Assembly: GCF_000209165.1 (NCBI RefSeq)
Contig: NC_009042.1
Coordinates: 992,001 to 1,056,000 of the forward strand
Reading direction: 5' to 3'
Source of the DNA: Scheffersomyces stipitis CBS 6054
Lineage: Eukaryota; Ascomycota; Pichiomycetes; Serinales; Debaryomycetaceae
Length of the DNA stretch: 64,000 nucleotides
Shown here: one piece after another, positions 18,745-29,181 of the stretch
How the letters are laid out: every line of letters begins with the position of its first letter
How positions within the stretch are numbered: position 1 is the stretch's first letter
The notes under the pieces: generated by a model
Database searches by the model: none
Seen by the model: only the letters and a program-made list of their open reading frames with translations
What the model was told of the DNA's origin: nothing
Program-made: the position numbers and the translations under genes

Positions 18745-20290
18745 ACTGGATGTATTTACTGGAGCTTGGTGATAATCGCGATGAAAAAGTCGTGTACAAA
18801 CCACCCAGGTAGCACTGTTAGCTTCTGTTCATTGTGAAAGAGGTTTTCAAGGAAGACAATTGTAAGATAACAAGATGGGTAAAACGAAGAATAAGAGTGA
18901 TATGGTAGTAGGAGCTATTAATCCTCGTCTTCCTATATAACGGTACCAACTTTGTCCAGTTGGCTGTCCAATACAATTTCGACTTTTCGCAGCCTCATAG
19001 CCAACAACATTTATTGGAGAAATTCACGTGATACTTCACCGACCCCTATACTAGCCACCATGCCACCTGGCGTTTACTCCGACCGTTGCTTTAGCAAGAA
19101 CCTGCTAGGGAGTGTTTGCAGATCCTCTAGTTTCACTTAGGTAATACATCAGTTAGAAAATTATATGAAATTTGTGAAACTGGAGTAATTACATCCCGTC
19201 TGAGTCGAGCAGAAATGCAGATTCGGCAATATTCGACCTTCTTCGGAAATCTAATTATATTTCCAGCTTGACCAGGGTTCGTCTCTTCCCAGCCTTATGG
19301 AGAAAAGGATCGTCGGTTTCATTTACTTTTTCTCCACAGGACATTTTTCGCTTACTTAGATTCCATTTCAGTTCCTCGCTTCCAATGCATACCTGGAACA
19401 GGTCTGCACCAGGAACCGACCTAGCGCATTTAGTATGTGCATTTTAGTGTTTGCCAATGACGCAAAATAATTGACATTCCAATGCAAAGCAAGAATTTTG
19501 AAAATTTTTCACCAGGACATAAAACTCATCTTCTGAACAGCACCTAAATATTTTTGAAGCGGATAATAATTAAACAATACTCGGTTGCCTGATTCTTACG
19601 CACGCTTAGAAAGTGCTTGTCTTGTATGGATATACGAAATTACGGGACAAGTGGTGTTCCGCCGCAGTTTGGTTGGTAATAGTACATTCACTCGTCTAGA
19701 ACAGGGCTTTCCTGTGTGAAGCAGATGTCAGAATTTCAGGAAACCAATTTGTGCTTTGACGATGTACATCTTTTGGTATACTAAACTTCCAAATTCAACG
19801 CATGTCTATTACGGAAAGCATTTTTGAACAAATTTCACTTTTCTGTGCTACATAGTTGCTACGGACACTTTCAATGAAATTATAGGAATTGTCTTGGAAT
19901 CCTTTTCGAACTGGGCCAAGGTTTGCAACTGACTGCAATATCCGAACACCCGGGCGTCTTTTCTTAGTGGATCATTTCTCAATGTACTTATTGCGTTACT
20001 TTCTGCTTTCTCAACAGTCCTTTGTTAGTATTACTAAACAACTGTATTGAAGATTTTGTTTTCTTTCGAGAGTACAGGAAATTTTCTTTCGCATTCTCTT
20101 TGACGCATATAATGACCACGTAATTAGAGATCTACGACAATGTAACTGGTAATGGTTTACTAAGTGAACCATGGAAAATATTTGTAGATAGAAGAAAGAA
20201 CCATGAAACCGTAATTGTTCCCCGGGCGATAATATAATTAGGTTTGACTTTTTCAAATCATTTTGATGGTGGAAAGGTGCAGTGCAGTCT

Positions 20291-20320
20291 CGGACGAGTC
20301 CGGTCGAGTCCTGCCGAGTC
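20291..20320. repeat. Three CGAGTC motifs at 10-bp spacing, with CGG-N6-CCG
   Basis: CGAGTC occurs at 20295, 20305 and 20315, exactly one helical turn apart. The first copy lies in CGGACGAGTCCG (20291-20302), an inverted repeat that also has the CGG-N6-CCG spacing of some zinc-cluster (Ppr1-type) sites. Located 3 kb upstream of the adhesin. Confidence 0.45.
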
Positions 20321-23290
20321 AATGGACACAGTTATTAGTAGATGGGTCGCATCCACGTAAACGAAATGCTCCATATCAATATCGGCTGAGCAATCATGGC
20401 TTTAGACCAGAAAAGTTCACCAAATCGATCATATACAAACAAAAAAATACAATAGTACAATACGATGGCTTGGAAAACGCAACAGGGTCTTGGAAGCAAA
20501 CCAAATGTTCAAAACACGAAGTTGCTGAGCCTTCAAGCGAGTGGTAGCAAATTTTTGTAAGACTATAAAAAGAAAATTGTTTATTTTTACATTCCAATCA
20601 GACTTGCTTGACTATATTTTATCTAGGCTTCGGTATTTCCGAGTCTAACTTGCAGGTATAAACTGAAATTTCTGGAAAACCAGGGTCCTAATTAGTTTTC
20701 CTTAGCCGTCTTCTTAGCGAACTCGCTTATTCTGGGTGTTGATCCTGAAATTTCCAAACAGAATATCCAAGGCTTATTATTGCAAAAATTAAAGTTTCGA
20801 CTAATTGAGCTACCAGAAGTCTTTTTTTAAACTATAATTTAGTGTCCGTGTTTGGTTTCGCCAACATAAGTTTTTTGTAGTTTGAGATGAATTAACTTGG
20901 TGTTTTTTGTCAATGGCTTTCGTTTACAGTTTTATTCCACAATAGTCCACTTTTGGGGAAAGTATGATCTTGTACTCAGTTATCTAGTTGTCGGTCATCC
21001 GACCATGAAAAAATAATATAATATTTGAATGCACATTCCATGTCATGAAGAGATATTTTCGTCAACGCATTAGAGTACAGTATTTTCCATCATATGCACC
21101 TCTCTTAACAAGAATTCGTTTGATACTCAACATGCAGGTAGTTTCGGATTTAAAAAATCTATGGCCAACTCCGTTGACTAAGACTTACCAATCATTAATG
21201 CTCGTAAATTACTGGGATATTTGATTCTACGTACTTCAGAAGTGAATTCTATTCCCAATGGAACCAAAAAGAATGTCTCAAAGAGGTTAAATGGGCTCAC
21301 TTCGAGAAGAAGTTGATATCAAGCACTTGATACTTGAAAAAATTCGCAAATTACGCCCAAAATATGTTCAATAATTGAAATACTTAACAAGCTTTCTATA
21401 GCTCCTATTATCACTTTGTCAATTTGCTCCATTCCGAGACATTTTTCAAAGTTTTCAACTGAATCTTAAAGCAACCACGGGTATGCTAAGTTGGCATTGT
21501 AAAAAAATTACTCATTCTTCTAGCTACAGTAACATATAAATCTCCTTCTCTAAAGTTGACCTTTTCAATATTGTTCAATTGGGATCGATTTTGGTAGTAG
21601 GTAGTAAGAGCAAAAATTCGTACCCTCTGCTTCAATAATTCTGAAAATACTTCTATTTAGGAACTGGTGCAATCTCATTTGCTAGACATCAAGCTTATCT
21701 GAAGGACAGACAACTTGATTTGAATACAACTAATGACCCCTAACTCTCAGGATTCAAATCGTATGTCCTTCTCTTCATGTTCCTGGTACCCGGAAGCAAC
21801 AGTAATTCGTTTCAAGTTGAAGCAGAATTTGTTCTGAATGAGCACACATTGGAAACGTAGTCAACATTTATGTTCTTCAACAATCTAGCAAACCGCAATC
21901 TACTATATAACTTTTCTTCTGGAATCTTTCTACGGCGAGCGTTCACTACTGAAGGAAACACTTGAAAAGTCATACGAGTCAATTCAAAGCCTGTAATGAA
22001 TTAGATAGAATCATTCTCCTCGATGTAATGGATGAATAAACACCAACGAACTGTAGAGTGAATGGATATGGTAGTTATCTAGATTCGCAAGGAAATTCTG
22101 CATCTTATTTCAGACATCATGATATCTCTTCCTTTAATTTGCATTCTATCACCTGTTCCATATTATTACAAAGGAGAAAATAGTCTATCTTCAACAATCA
22201 ATACTGCAAGATTGCACAATAATACACCACCTTCGGCGTTCTACATTTATTTTTGAGTCTGAATACTGGTTTTATTTATGAAAATATTCACATCTGTTAA
22301 AGGAGCTGGGGAGTTCTCTGTACAACAGAGTGACTACTTCAACCCGAACAAATATTTCGAATGCTCCTGACTTGTCTTTCAGTCAATTATTTTATGATTT
22401 CTGTGATTTCAAATCTATTGGATACGACTTTCTGATAGGGGAGGTGCATAAGTGGACAAAATACTGTACACGACAATGCATTCGTCCAAGAACTTATTGA
22501 ATTTATAGATGAGAGACTGCATGTATATCGCTTTCCTCTAACCAATACGAAAATATTCCCTGACTGCTATTGTTCAAATCTAGTCTTCCAGGAGATACGC
22601 TCACATTTAAGAATTCACATGTATAAAACTAAAAATGAGGGTGCTTTTAGACAGATATAATGAGAAATTAGGTATTAATGTTTAACGCCGCCTTCTAAAT
22701 TTAAGGGACACAACTGGTAGATAACTTTAGACTTCTTGAAAACGAAGTGTGCATATGTTTTTTTGAGAGACAGTTAACAAGTTGCTATTGAGCACTCTCT
22801 TTTCTGACAAACAATGGCCGGCAGCATCATGAACGCAAAAGCTATATTACTATTGTTGTCGTCCGGGAATCTCATCTACGCAGAAAATTACAATAATTAC
22901 TGGTTTCTGAATCTGCATATTGAGTTATTTTTTGAGGATGAGCTTATTTTCGTTAACTTGCATTGGCAGCAAATCTTGCAGATAAGAATATCTTTACAAG
23001 GCGACCAAGAACAATGGCTGCAATGGATGTAAAATACTGCATATGGTGCTCTTTTCATCTATGCGTCAATATGATTCCAGAATGGCTGCAACTAATCGTT
23101 AAAGGTCAGCTGCATATGCAAAAACTAGATATGCAGCTCTGTGGTATAATTGTAAGTGTACTACATTCTTATTGAACCCCAATAAAATAACGCATTCCAT
23201 AAAATTCTTCTGCAATTTGTTCATGTGGAAACCTTCGTAAGGAGTTGGTTTCTAGCCACTCAAGAGGAGATATCGGTTGAAATTGAGAAG

Positions 23291-23298
23291 TATATAAG
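23291..23298 (+). promoter_or_regulatory. TATA box of the ALS-type adhesin gene
   Basis: TATATAAG 73-80 bp upstream of the adhesin ATG on the same strand, a normal core-promoter position. Confidence 0.6.
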
Positions 23299-23370
23299 CA
23301 TGAACGTCCCCTGAGATTTTTTTGTCTTGTTTCTGCTCAGAGTAGGTTGTCATAAGTCAATTCATTAACA

Positions 23371-26300
23371 ATGCTTATAGTATTAGCAGTTGCTTTCCTT
23401 TTTCTGTGTGTAAGAGCTGCAGTTGTCTCAGGTGTTTTCACCAGCTTCGACTCTCTTGTTTTCCAGAACGGGGGTAACTATCCATTTGATGGACCAGCTA
23501 ATCCAAGTTGGATTGCCACTTTGAAATGGCAACTTGATGGCACTAAGGTTGCTCCTGGTGACACATTCACCTTAGACATGCCATGCACTTTCAAGTTCAC
23601 ACAAACTCCTGCTGATGCACCAGTACTCCTTCAAGCTGGTGGAATCACTTATGCTACATGTCAAACACTTGGTGGTGAAATCATTGTTCCATATTCTCAA
23701 TTACAATGTACAGTTGAAAATGCTGTTACCACAAGCACCCTTGCCTCAGGATCTGTTTATTTTCCAGTTGTATTTAATATTGGTGGAAGTGCTACCCCTG
23801 TAGATTTGACCGATTCTAAATGCTTTGCCAGTGGTGATAATACTGTTACCTTCAATGATGGTGACACCAAACTCTCTATTACTGCAAACTTTGAAACCGG
23901 TTATCCTGCTTCTGGAGTCAACCCCACTAACATCATTTACAGAAACAGGTTCCTCCCTCAGCTCGGTGAGAGCCAACACTTGTTAGTTGCTGGTCAATGT
24001 CCAAGAGGTTACACTTCCGGTACTTTGGGATTCTCTTTCAGTGGCGGCAAATTAGATTGCTCTAGTGTTCATGCTGCAATTACCAACCAATTGAATGATT
24101 GGTATTTCCCAACCGACGCAGAGACAGATTTTCTGTTCACCTATACCTGCTCTGCTTCTGGCTACCAAATAACATACAAGAATATTCCTGCCGGTTACAG
24201 ACCGTTTATAGATGGACTTACGTCGGCTACCGCAAATTTACTTACTGTTTCTTACACTAACAAGTTCGTTTGTGTCGGATCCTCTATCAATAATGACAAG
24301 AGCACCAAAGTTACATGGAGTTCTTATCAGAATTCCGATAGCGGAGGTGATGGTCATGTCATTGTTCTCACTACCTCAACTGGCACTGGATCCAGTACCA
24401 CTGTGACTACCGCTACTGGTAAAAGTACAAATACTATTATTGTAATTGTCCCAACCCCAACTACAACAATCACCCAAACTTACACCGGCACCGTAACAAC
24501 CACCACCACCGTTACTGCCACTTCCGGAGGCACAAACACTGTCATTGTGGAAGTTCCAACTTCTTACCCACCAAACCCAACAACTACTGTGACATCGACT
24601 TGGACTGGAACAGAAACTTCATCCACCACTGTTACTGATACACATGGCGGAACTGATACTATCATAGTTGTGGTTCCTTCGAATCCAACCACAACATTAA
24701 CATCCACTTGGACTGGAACAGAAACCTCTTCGACTACTGTCACTGACACTCAAGGTGGAACTGATACTGTAATTGTTGTAGTCCCTTCGAATCCAACCAC
24801 CACGATTACTTCCACCTGGACAGGAACAGAAACTTCCTCTACTACAGTCACTGATACGCAAGGTGGTACTGATACTGTCATCGTTGTGGTTCCATCAAAT
24901 CCAACCACCACGATTACTTCCACCTGGACAGGAACAGAAACTACTTCGACTACCGTCACTGATACACAAGGTGGTACTGATACAGTTATAGTGGAAGTCC
25001 CCTCAAACCCAACCACCACGATTACTTCCACCTGGACTGGAACAGAAACTTCCTCTACTACAGTCACTGATACGCAAGGTGGTACTGATACAGTTATAGT
25101 GGAAGTCCCCTCAAACCCAACCACCACGATTACTTCCACCTGGACTGGAACAGAAACTACTTCGACTACCGTCACTGACACTCAAGGTGGTACCGATACT
25201 GTTATAGTGGAAGTCCCATCAAACCCAACCACCACGATTACTTCCACCTGGACTGGAACAGAAACCTCCTCTACTACAGTCACTGATACTCAAGGTGGTA
25301 CAGACACTGTCATCGTTGTGGTTCCATCAAATCCAACCACCACAATTACCTCGACTTGGACTGGAACAGAAACTTCTTCCACTACTGTCACTGATACTCA
25401 AGGTGGTACAGACACTGTGATTGTGGTTGTTCCTTCAAACCCAACTACCACGATTACTTCCACCTGGACAGGAACAGAAACTACTTCGACTACCGTCACT
25501 GATACACAAGGTGGTACTGATACAGTTATAGTGGAAGTCCCCTCAAACCCAACCACCACAATTACCTCGACTTGGACTGGAACAGAAACTACTTCGACTA
25601 CCGTCACTGATACGCAAGGTGGAACTGATACTGTGATTGTTGAGGTACCTTCTGACGGACCAAACCCAACCACAACAGTAACTTCGACTTGGACTGGAAC
25701 AGAAACCTCCTCTACTACAGTCACTGACACTCAAGGTGGTACAGATACTGTGATTGTTGTGGTACCTTCTGACGGACCAAACCCAACCACAACAGTAACT
25801 TCCACCTGGACAGGAACAGAAACTACTTCGACTACCGTCACCGATACGCAAGGTGGTACTGATACAGTTATAGTGGAAGTCCCCTCAAACCCAACCACCA
25901 CGATTACTTCCACTTGGACTGGAACAGAAACTTCTTCCACTACTGTCACTGATACTCAAGGTGGTACAGACACTGTGATTGTGGTTGTTCCTTCAAACCC
26001 AACTACCACGATTACTTCCACCTGGACTGGAACAGAAACTACTTCGACTACCGTCACTGATACGCAAGGTGGTACTGATACAGTTATAGTGGAAGTCCCA
26101 TCAAACCCAACCACCACGATTACTTCCACCTGGACAGGAACAGAAACTACTTCGACTACCGTCACCGATACGCAAGGTGGTACTGATACAGTTATAGTGG
26201 AAGTCCCCTCAAACCCAACCACCACGATTACTTCCACCTGGACTGGAACAGAAACTACTTCGACTACCGTCACCGATACGCAAGGTGGTACTGATACAGT

Positions 26301-29181
26301 TATAGTGGAAGTCCCATCAAACCCAACCACCACGATTACTTCCACCTGGACTGGAACAGAAACTACTTCGACTACCGTCACTGATACGCAAGGTGGTACT
26401 GATACAGTTATAGTGGAAGTCCCCTCAAACCCAACCACCACGATTACTTCCACCTGGACTGGAACAGAAACTTCCTCTACTACAGTCACTGACACTCAAG
26501 GTGGTACTGATACTGTGATTGTTGAGGTACCTTCTGACGGACCAAACCCAACTACTACAGTTACATCCACCTGGACTGGTACAGAAACCTCCTCTACAAC
26601 CGTCACTGACACTCAAGGTGGTACTGATACTGTGATTGTTGTGGTACCTTCTGACGGACCAAACCCAACCACAACAGTAACTTCGACTTGGACTGGAACA
26701 GAAACCTCCTCTACTACAGTCACTGATACGCAAGGTGGTACTGATACAGTTATAGTGGAAGTCCCCTCAAACCCAACCACCACAATTACCTCGACTTGGA
26801 CTGGAACAGAAACTACTTCGACTACTGTCACTGATACGCAAGGTGGAACTGATACTGTGATTGTTGTAGTCCCTTCGAATCCAACCACCACGATCACTTC
26901 CACCTGGACTGGAACAGAAACTACTTCGACCACTGTCACTGATACTCAAGGTGGTACAGACACTGTCATCGTTGTGGTTCCATCAAATCCAACCACCACA
27001 ATTACCTCGACTTGGACAGGAACAGAAACATCTTCGACTACCGTCACTGACACTCAAGGTGGTACTGATACTGTGATTGTTGAGGTACCTTCTGACGGAC
27101 CAAACCCAACTACTACAGTTACATCCACCTGGACTGGTACAGAAACCTCCTCTACAACCGTCACTGACACTCAAGGTGGTACGGATACTGTCATTGTTGA
27201 GGTACCTTCTGACGGACCAAACCCAACTACTACAGTAACTTCCACCTGGACTGGAACAGAAACTTCTTCGACCACTGTCACTGATACTCAAGGTGGTACA
27301 GACACTGTGATTGTGGTTGTTCCTTCAAACCCAACTACCACGATTACTTCCACCTGGACTGGAACAGAAACTACTTCGACTACCGTCACTGATACGCAAG
27401 GTGGTACTGATACAGTTATAGTGGAAGTCCCCTCAAACCCAACCACCACGATTACTTCCACCTGGACTGGAACAGAAACCTCCTCTACTACCGTCACTGA
27501 CACTCAAGGTGGTACGGATACTGTCATTGTTGAGGTACCTTCTGACGGAGCAAACCCAACCACTACAGTAACTTCGACTTGGACTGGATCTGAAACTTCT
27601 TCGACTACTTTGACGGATACTCAAGGTGGTACAGACACTGTCATCGTTGTGGTACCTTCTGACGGACCAAACCCAACTACCACAGTTACATCCACCTGGA
27701 CTGGAACAGAAACCTCCTCTACTACTGTCACTGACACTCAAGGCGGTACTGATACTGTGATTGTTGAGGTACCTTCTGACGGACCAAACCCAACCACAAC
27801 AGTAACTTCGACTTGGACCGGAACAGAAACTTCTTCGACTACTGTAACGGATACTCAAGGTGGTACAGATACTGTGATTGTTGTGGTACCTTCTGACGGA
27901 CCAAACCCAACCACTACAGTAACTTCGACTTGGACCGGAACAGAAACTTCTTCGACTACAGTAACGGATACTCAAGGTGGTACTGATACTGTGATTGTTG
28001 TGGTACCATCTGGCGGACCAAACCCAACCACTACAGTAACTTCGACTTGGACTGGAACAGAAACATCTTCGACTACTGTGACGGATACTCAAGGTGGTAC
28101 TGATACTGTGATTATTGAGGTACCTTCTGACGGACCAAACCCAACTACTACAGTTACATCCACCTGGACTGGTACAGAAACCTCCTCTACTACCGTCACT
28201 GACACTCAAGGTGGTACGGATACTGTCATTGTTGAGGTACCTTCTGACGGAGCAAACCCAACCACTACAGTAACTTCGACTTGGACTGGATCTGAAACTT
28301 CTTCGACTACTGTGACGGATACTCAAGGTGGTACAGACACTGTCATCGTTGTGGTACCTTCTGACGGACCAAACCCAACCACAACAGTAACTTCGACTTG
28401 GACTGGATCTGAAACTTCTTCGACTACTGTTACTGATACTCAAGGTGGTACCGATACTGTGATTGTTGAAATTCCTTCATTCTCTGGTTACTTCAATAGC
28501 AGTGTTCATGTATCATCACTTCACTCGACGAGTTCTGAGGCTATAGGTGTCAGTTCTGCAACACATGTAGATACCAATTCTGCGGATACAGTAGTGAAAA
28601 CTTCAACAATCAAAACTAGTTTCCCCACTAGTACTGGTTTTGAAAGCACCATTAACGAAGTTTCAACAGTGTCCACGGTTACTACTGTAATCGTTGATAC
28701 GAATCCTGCTCAAGGAGAAGAAGAGACTACTTCCTCTCTTAATACCGCTAATGAAACTCCAGGTTCAACGTCGGGATCAGAAATCACTCAAAGTGCAGAA
28801 GGTACTATCAGCGATACTAATTCTGCTGATACTTCTGTTCCAATTTTGGATGATGGTAATGACAGCAATTCTGATAATGTCGACTCTGCTGGCAATGACG
28901 CAGGATCTGAAGGAACTAATAACTCTGCCAACGGTTCTTCTGATGGCTCTTCTGATGGTTCTACCGAAAACAATAACGGAGACGCTGCTTCTTCATCTTC
29001 TGGTCATATTTATCACCCATCATCCTCATCGTTAAGTTCTGAACCAAGTCTTGTCATCGTGCCATCTGACCTGGAACCAACCGCCCCAGTTATTGTTTCG
29101 CTTGAGGGTGCAGCATCCATGTCGCAAGTATCTACTTTTGCTGTTCTCTGGATTGCAGTGCTCCCTCTACTCTTTTTCTGA
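23371..29181 (+). CDS. Giant ALS-family GPI-anchored cell-wall adhesin
   Basis: 1936-residue agglutinin-like (ALS) adhesin. Residues 1-17 are a signal peptide (hydrophobic LIVLAVAFLFLCV, then RAA). Residues 18-315 match the Als peptide-binding domain: VFTSFDSLVF, TFTLDMPC, YATC, SKCFASG-NTVTFNDGD, YTSGTLGFSFSGG, LNDWYFP and PAGYRPFID, with exactly eight cysteines after the signal peptide, as in Als proteins. Residues 315-401 are the Thr-rich T region, including VIVLTTST where Als5 has its amyloid segment. Residues 402-1703 are 35 tandem repeats. A Ser/Thr/Asn/Asp-rich stalk (1704-1913) leads to a GPI signal: small residues GAAS followed by a hydrophobic end (VLWIAVLPLLFF). Its role is presumably surface adhesion or flocculation after transfer to wall glucan; ligand unknown. 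ATG at 23371; TATA 75 bp upstream. Confidence 0.95.
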   Translation: MLIVLAVAFLFLCVRAAVVSGVFTSFDSLVFQNGGNYPFDGPANPSWIATLKWQLDGTKVAPGDTFTLDMPCTFKFTQTPADAPVLLQAGGITYATCQTLGGEIIVPYSQLQCTVENAVTTSTLASGSVYFPVVFNIGGSATPVDLTDSKCFASGDNTVTFNDGDTKLSITANFETGYPASGVNPTNIIYRNRFLPQLGESQHLLVAGQCPRGYTSGTLGFSFSGGKLDCSSVHAAITNQLNDWYFPTDAETDFLFTYTCSASGYQITYKNIPAGYRPFIDGLTSATANLLTVSYTNKFVCVGSSINNDKSTKVTWSSYQNSDSGGDGHVIVLTTSTGTGSSTTVTTATGKSTNTIIVIVPTPTTTITQTYTGTVTTTTTVTATSGGTNTVIVEVPTSYPPNPTTTVTSTWTGTETSSTTVTDTHGGTDTIIVVVPSNPTTTLTSTWTGTETSSTTVTDTQGGTDTVIVVVPSNPTTTITSTWTGTETSSTTVTDTQGGTDTVIVVVPSNPTTTITSTWTGTETTSTTVTDTQGGTDTVIVEVPSNPTTTITSTWTGTETSSTTVTDTQGGTDTVIVEVPSNPTTTITSTWTGTETTSTTVTDTQGGTDTVIVEVPSNPTTTITSTWTGTETSSTTVTDTQGGTDTVIVVVPSNPTTTITSTWTGTETSSTTVTDTQGGTDTVIVVVPSNPTTTITSTWTGTETTSTTVTDTQGGTDTVIVEVPSNPTTTITSTWTGTETTSTTVTDTQGGTDTVIVEVPSDGPNPTTTVTSTWTGTETSSTTVTDTQGGTDTVIVVVPSDGPNPTTTVTSTWTGTETTSTTVTDTQGGTDTVIVEVPSNPTTTITSTWTGTETSSTTVTDTQGGTDTVIVVVPSNPTTTITSTWTGTETTSTTVTDTQGGTDTVIVEVPSNPTTTITSTWTGTETTSTTVTDTQGGTDTVIVEVPSNPTTTITSTWTGTETTSTTVTDTQGGTDTVIVEVPSNPTTTITSTWTGTETTSTTVTDTQGGTDTVIVEVPSNPTTTITSTWTGTETSSTTVTDTQGGTDTVIVEVPSDGPNPTTTVTSTWTGTETSSTTVTDTQGGTDTVIVVVPSDGPNPTTTVTSTWTGTETSSTTVTDTQGGTDTVIVEVPSNPTTTITSTWTGTETTSTTVTDTQGGTDTVIVVVPSNPTTTITSTWTGTETTSTTVTDTQGGTDTVIVVVPSNPTTTITSTWTGTETSSTTVTDTQGGTDTVIVEVPSDGPNPTTTVTSTWTGTETSSTTVTDTQGGTDTVIVEVPSDGPNPTTTVTSTWTGTETSSTTVTDTQGGTDTVIVVVPSNPTTTITSTWTGTETTSTTVTDTQGGTDTVIVEVPSNPTTTITSTWTGTETSSTTVTDTQGGTDTVIVEVPSDGANPTTTVTSTWTGSETSSTTLTDTQGGTDTVIVVVPSDGPNPTTTVTSTWTGTETSSTTVTDTQGGTDTVIVEVPSDGPNPTTTVTSTWTGTETSSTTVTDTQGGTDTVIVVVPSDGPNPTTTVTSTWTGTETSSTTVTDTQGGTDTVIVVVPSGGPNPTTTVTSTWTGTETSSTTVTDTQGGTDTVIIEVPSDGPNPTTTVTSTWTGTETSSTTVTDTQGGTDTVIVEVPSDGANPTTTVTSTWTGSETSSTTVTDTQGGTDTVIVVVPSDGPNPTTTVTSTWTGSETSSTTVTDTQGGTDTVIVEIPSFSGYFNSSVHVSSLHSTSSEAIGVSSATHVDTNSADTVVKTSTIKTSFPTSTGFESTINEVSTVSTVTTVIVDTNPAQGEEETTSSLNTANETPGSTSGSEITQSAEGTISDTNSADTSVPILDDGNDSNSDNVDSAGNDAGSEGTNNSANGSSDGSSDGSTENNNGDAASSSSGHIYHPSSSSLSSEPSLVIVPSDLEPTAPVIVSLEGAASMSQVSTFAVLWIAVLPLLFF
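24574..28479 (+). repeat. Coding minisatellite: 35 tandem 108/117-bp units in the adhesin
   Basis: Units run from Asn402 to Ser1703 without interruption: 21 copies of 36 residues (108 bp) and 14 copies of 39 residues (117 bp), which sum to exactly 3906 bp. Consensus parts are NPTTT(I/V)TSTWTGTET, (S/T)STTVTDTQGGTDTVIV and (V/E)VPS; the 39-mers add DGP (or DGA, GGP). The 36-mers dominate the first two thirds; units 27-34 are all 39-mers. Start units are more diverged (unit 1 DTHGGTDTIIV), as expected at array edges. Confidence 0.95.

Larger units (their letters stand above)
18693..23370. other. 4.7-kb gene-free region upstream of the adhesin
   Basis: Contains the RAD53 promoter at its left end and then about 4.3 kb of AT-rich DNA with stops in all frames. 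Noted inside: TCACGTGA at 19024-19031, a phased triple CGAGTC with a CGG-N6-CCG site (20291-20320), and a 72-codon open frame at 22814-23032 with a signal-peptide-like start. I looked for LTRs, reverse-transcriptase relics and tRNAs and found none. Long regulatory upstream regions are typical of yeast adhesin genes such as FLO11; that role is inferred here. Confidence 0.5.

Noticed and set aside
18900..23300. Possible LTR retrotransposon relic in the large spacer
   Set aside because: No TG...CA terminal repeats, primer-binding site, or reverse-transcriptase/integrase motifs could be found in any frame.
24564..28443. Long minus-strand open frames (up to 336 codons) across the adhesin repeats
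   Set aside because: They arise because a 108/117-bp repeat without stops in one antisense frame stays open in every copy. Composition is repetitive and has no domain.
24574..28479. Regular direct repeats that could be mistaken for a CRISPR or satellite array
   Set aside because: The repeats are in frame, lack unique spacers and encode an ALS-type adhesin in a eukaryote.
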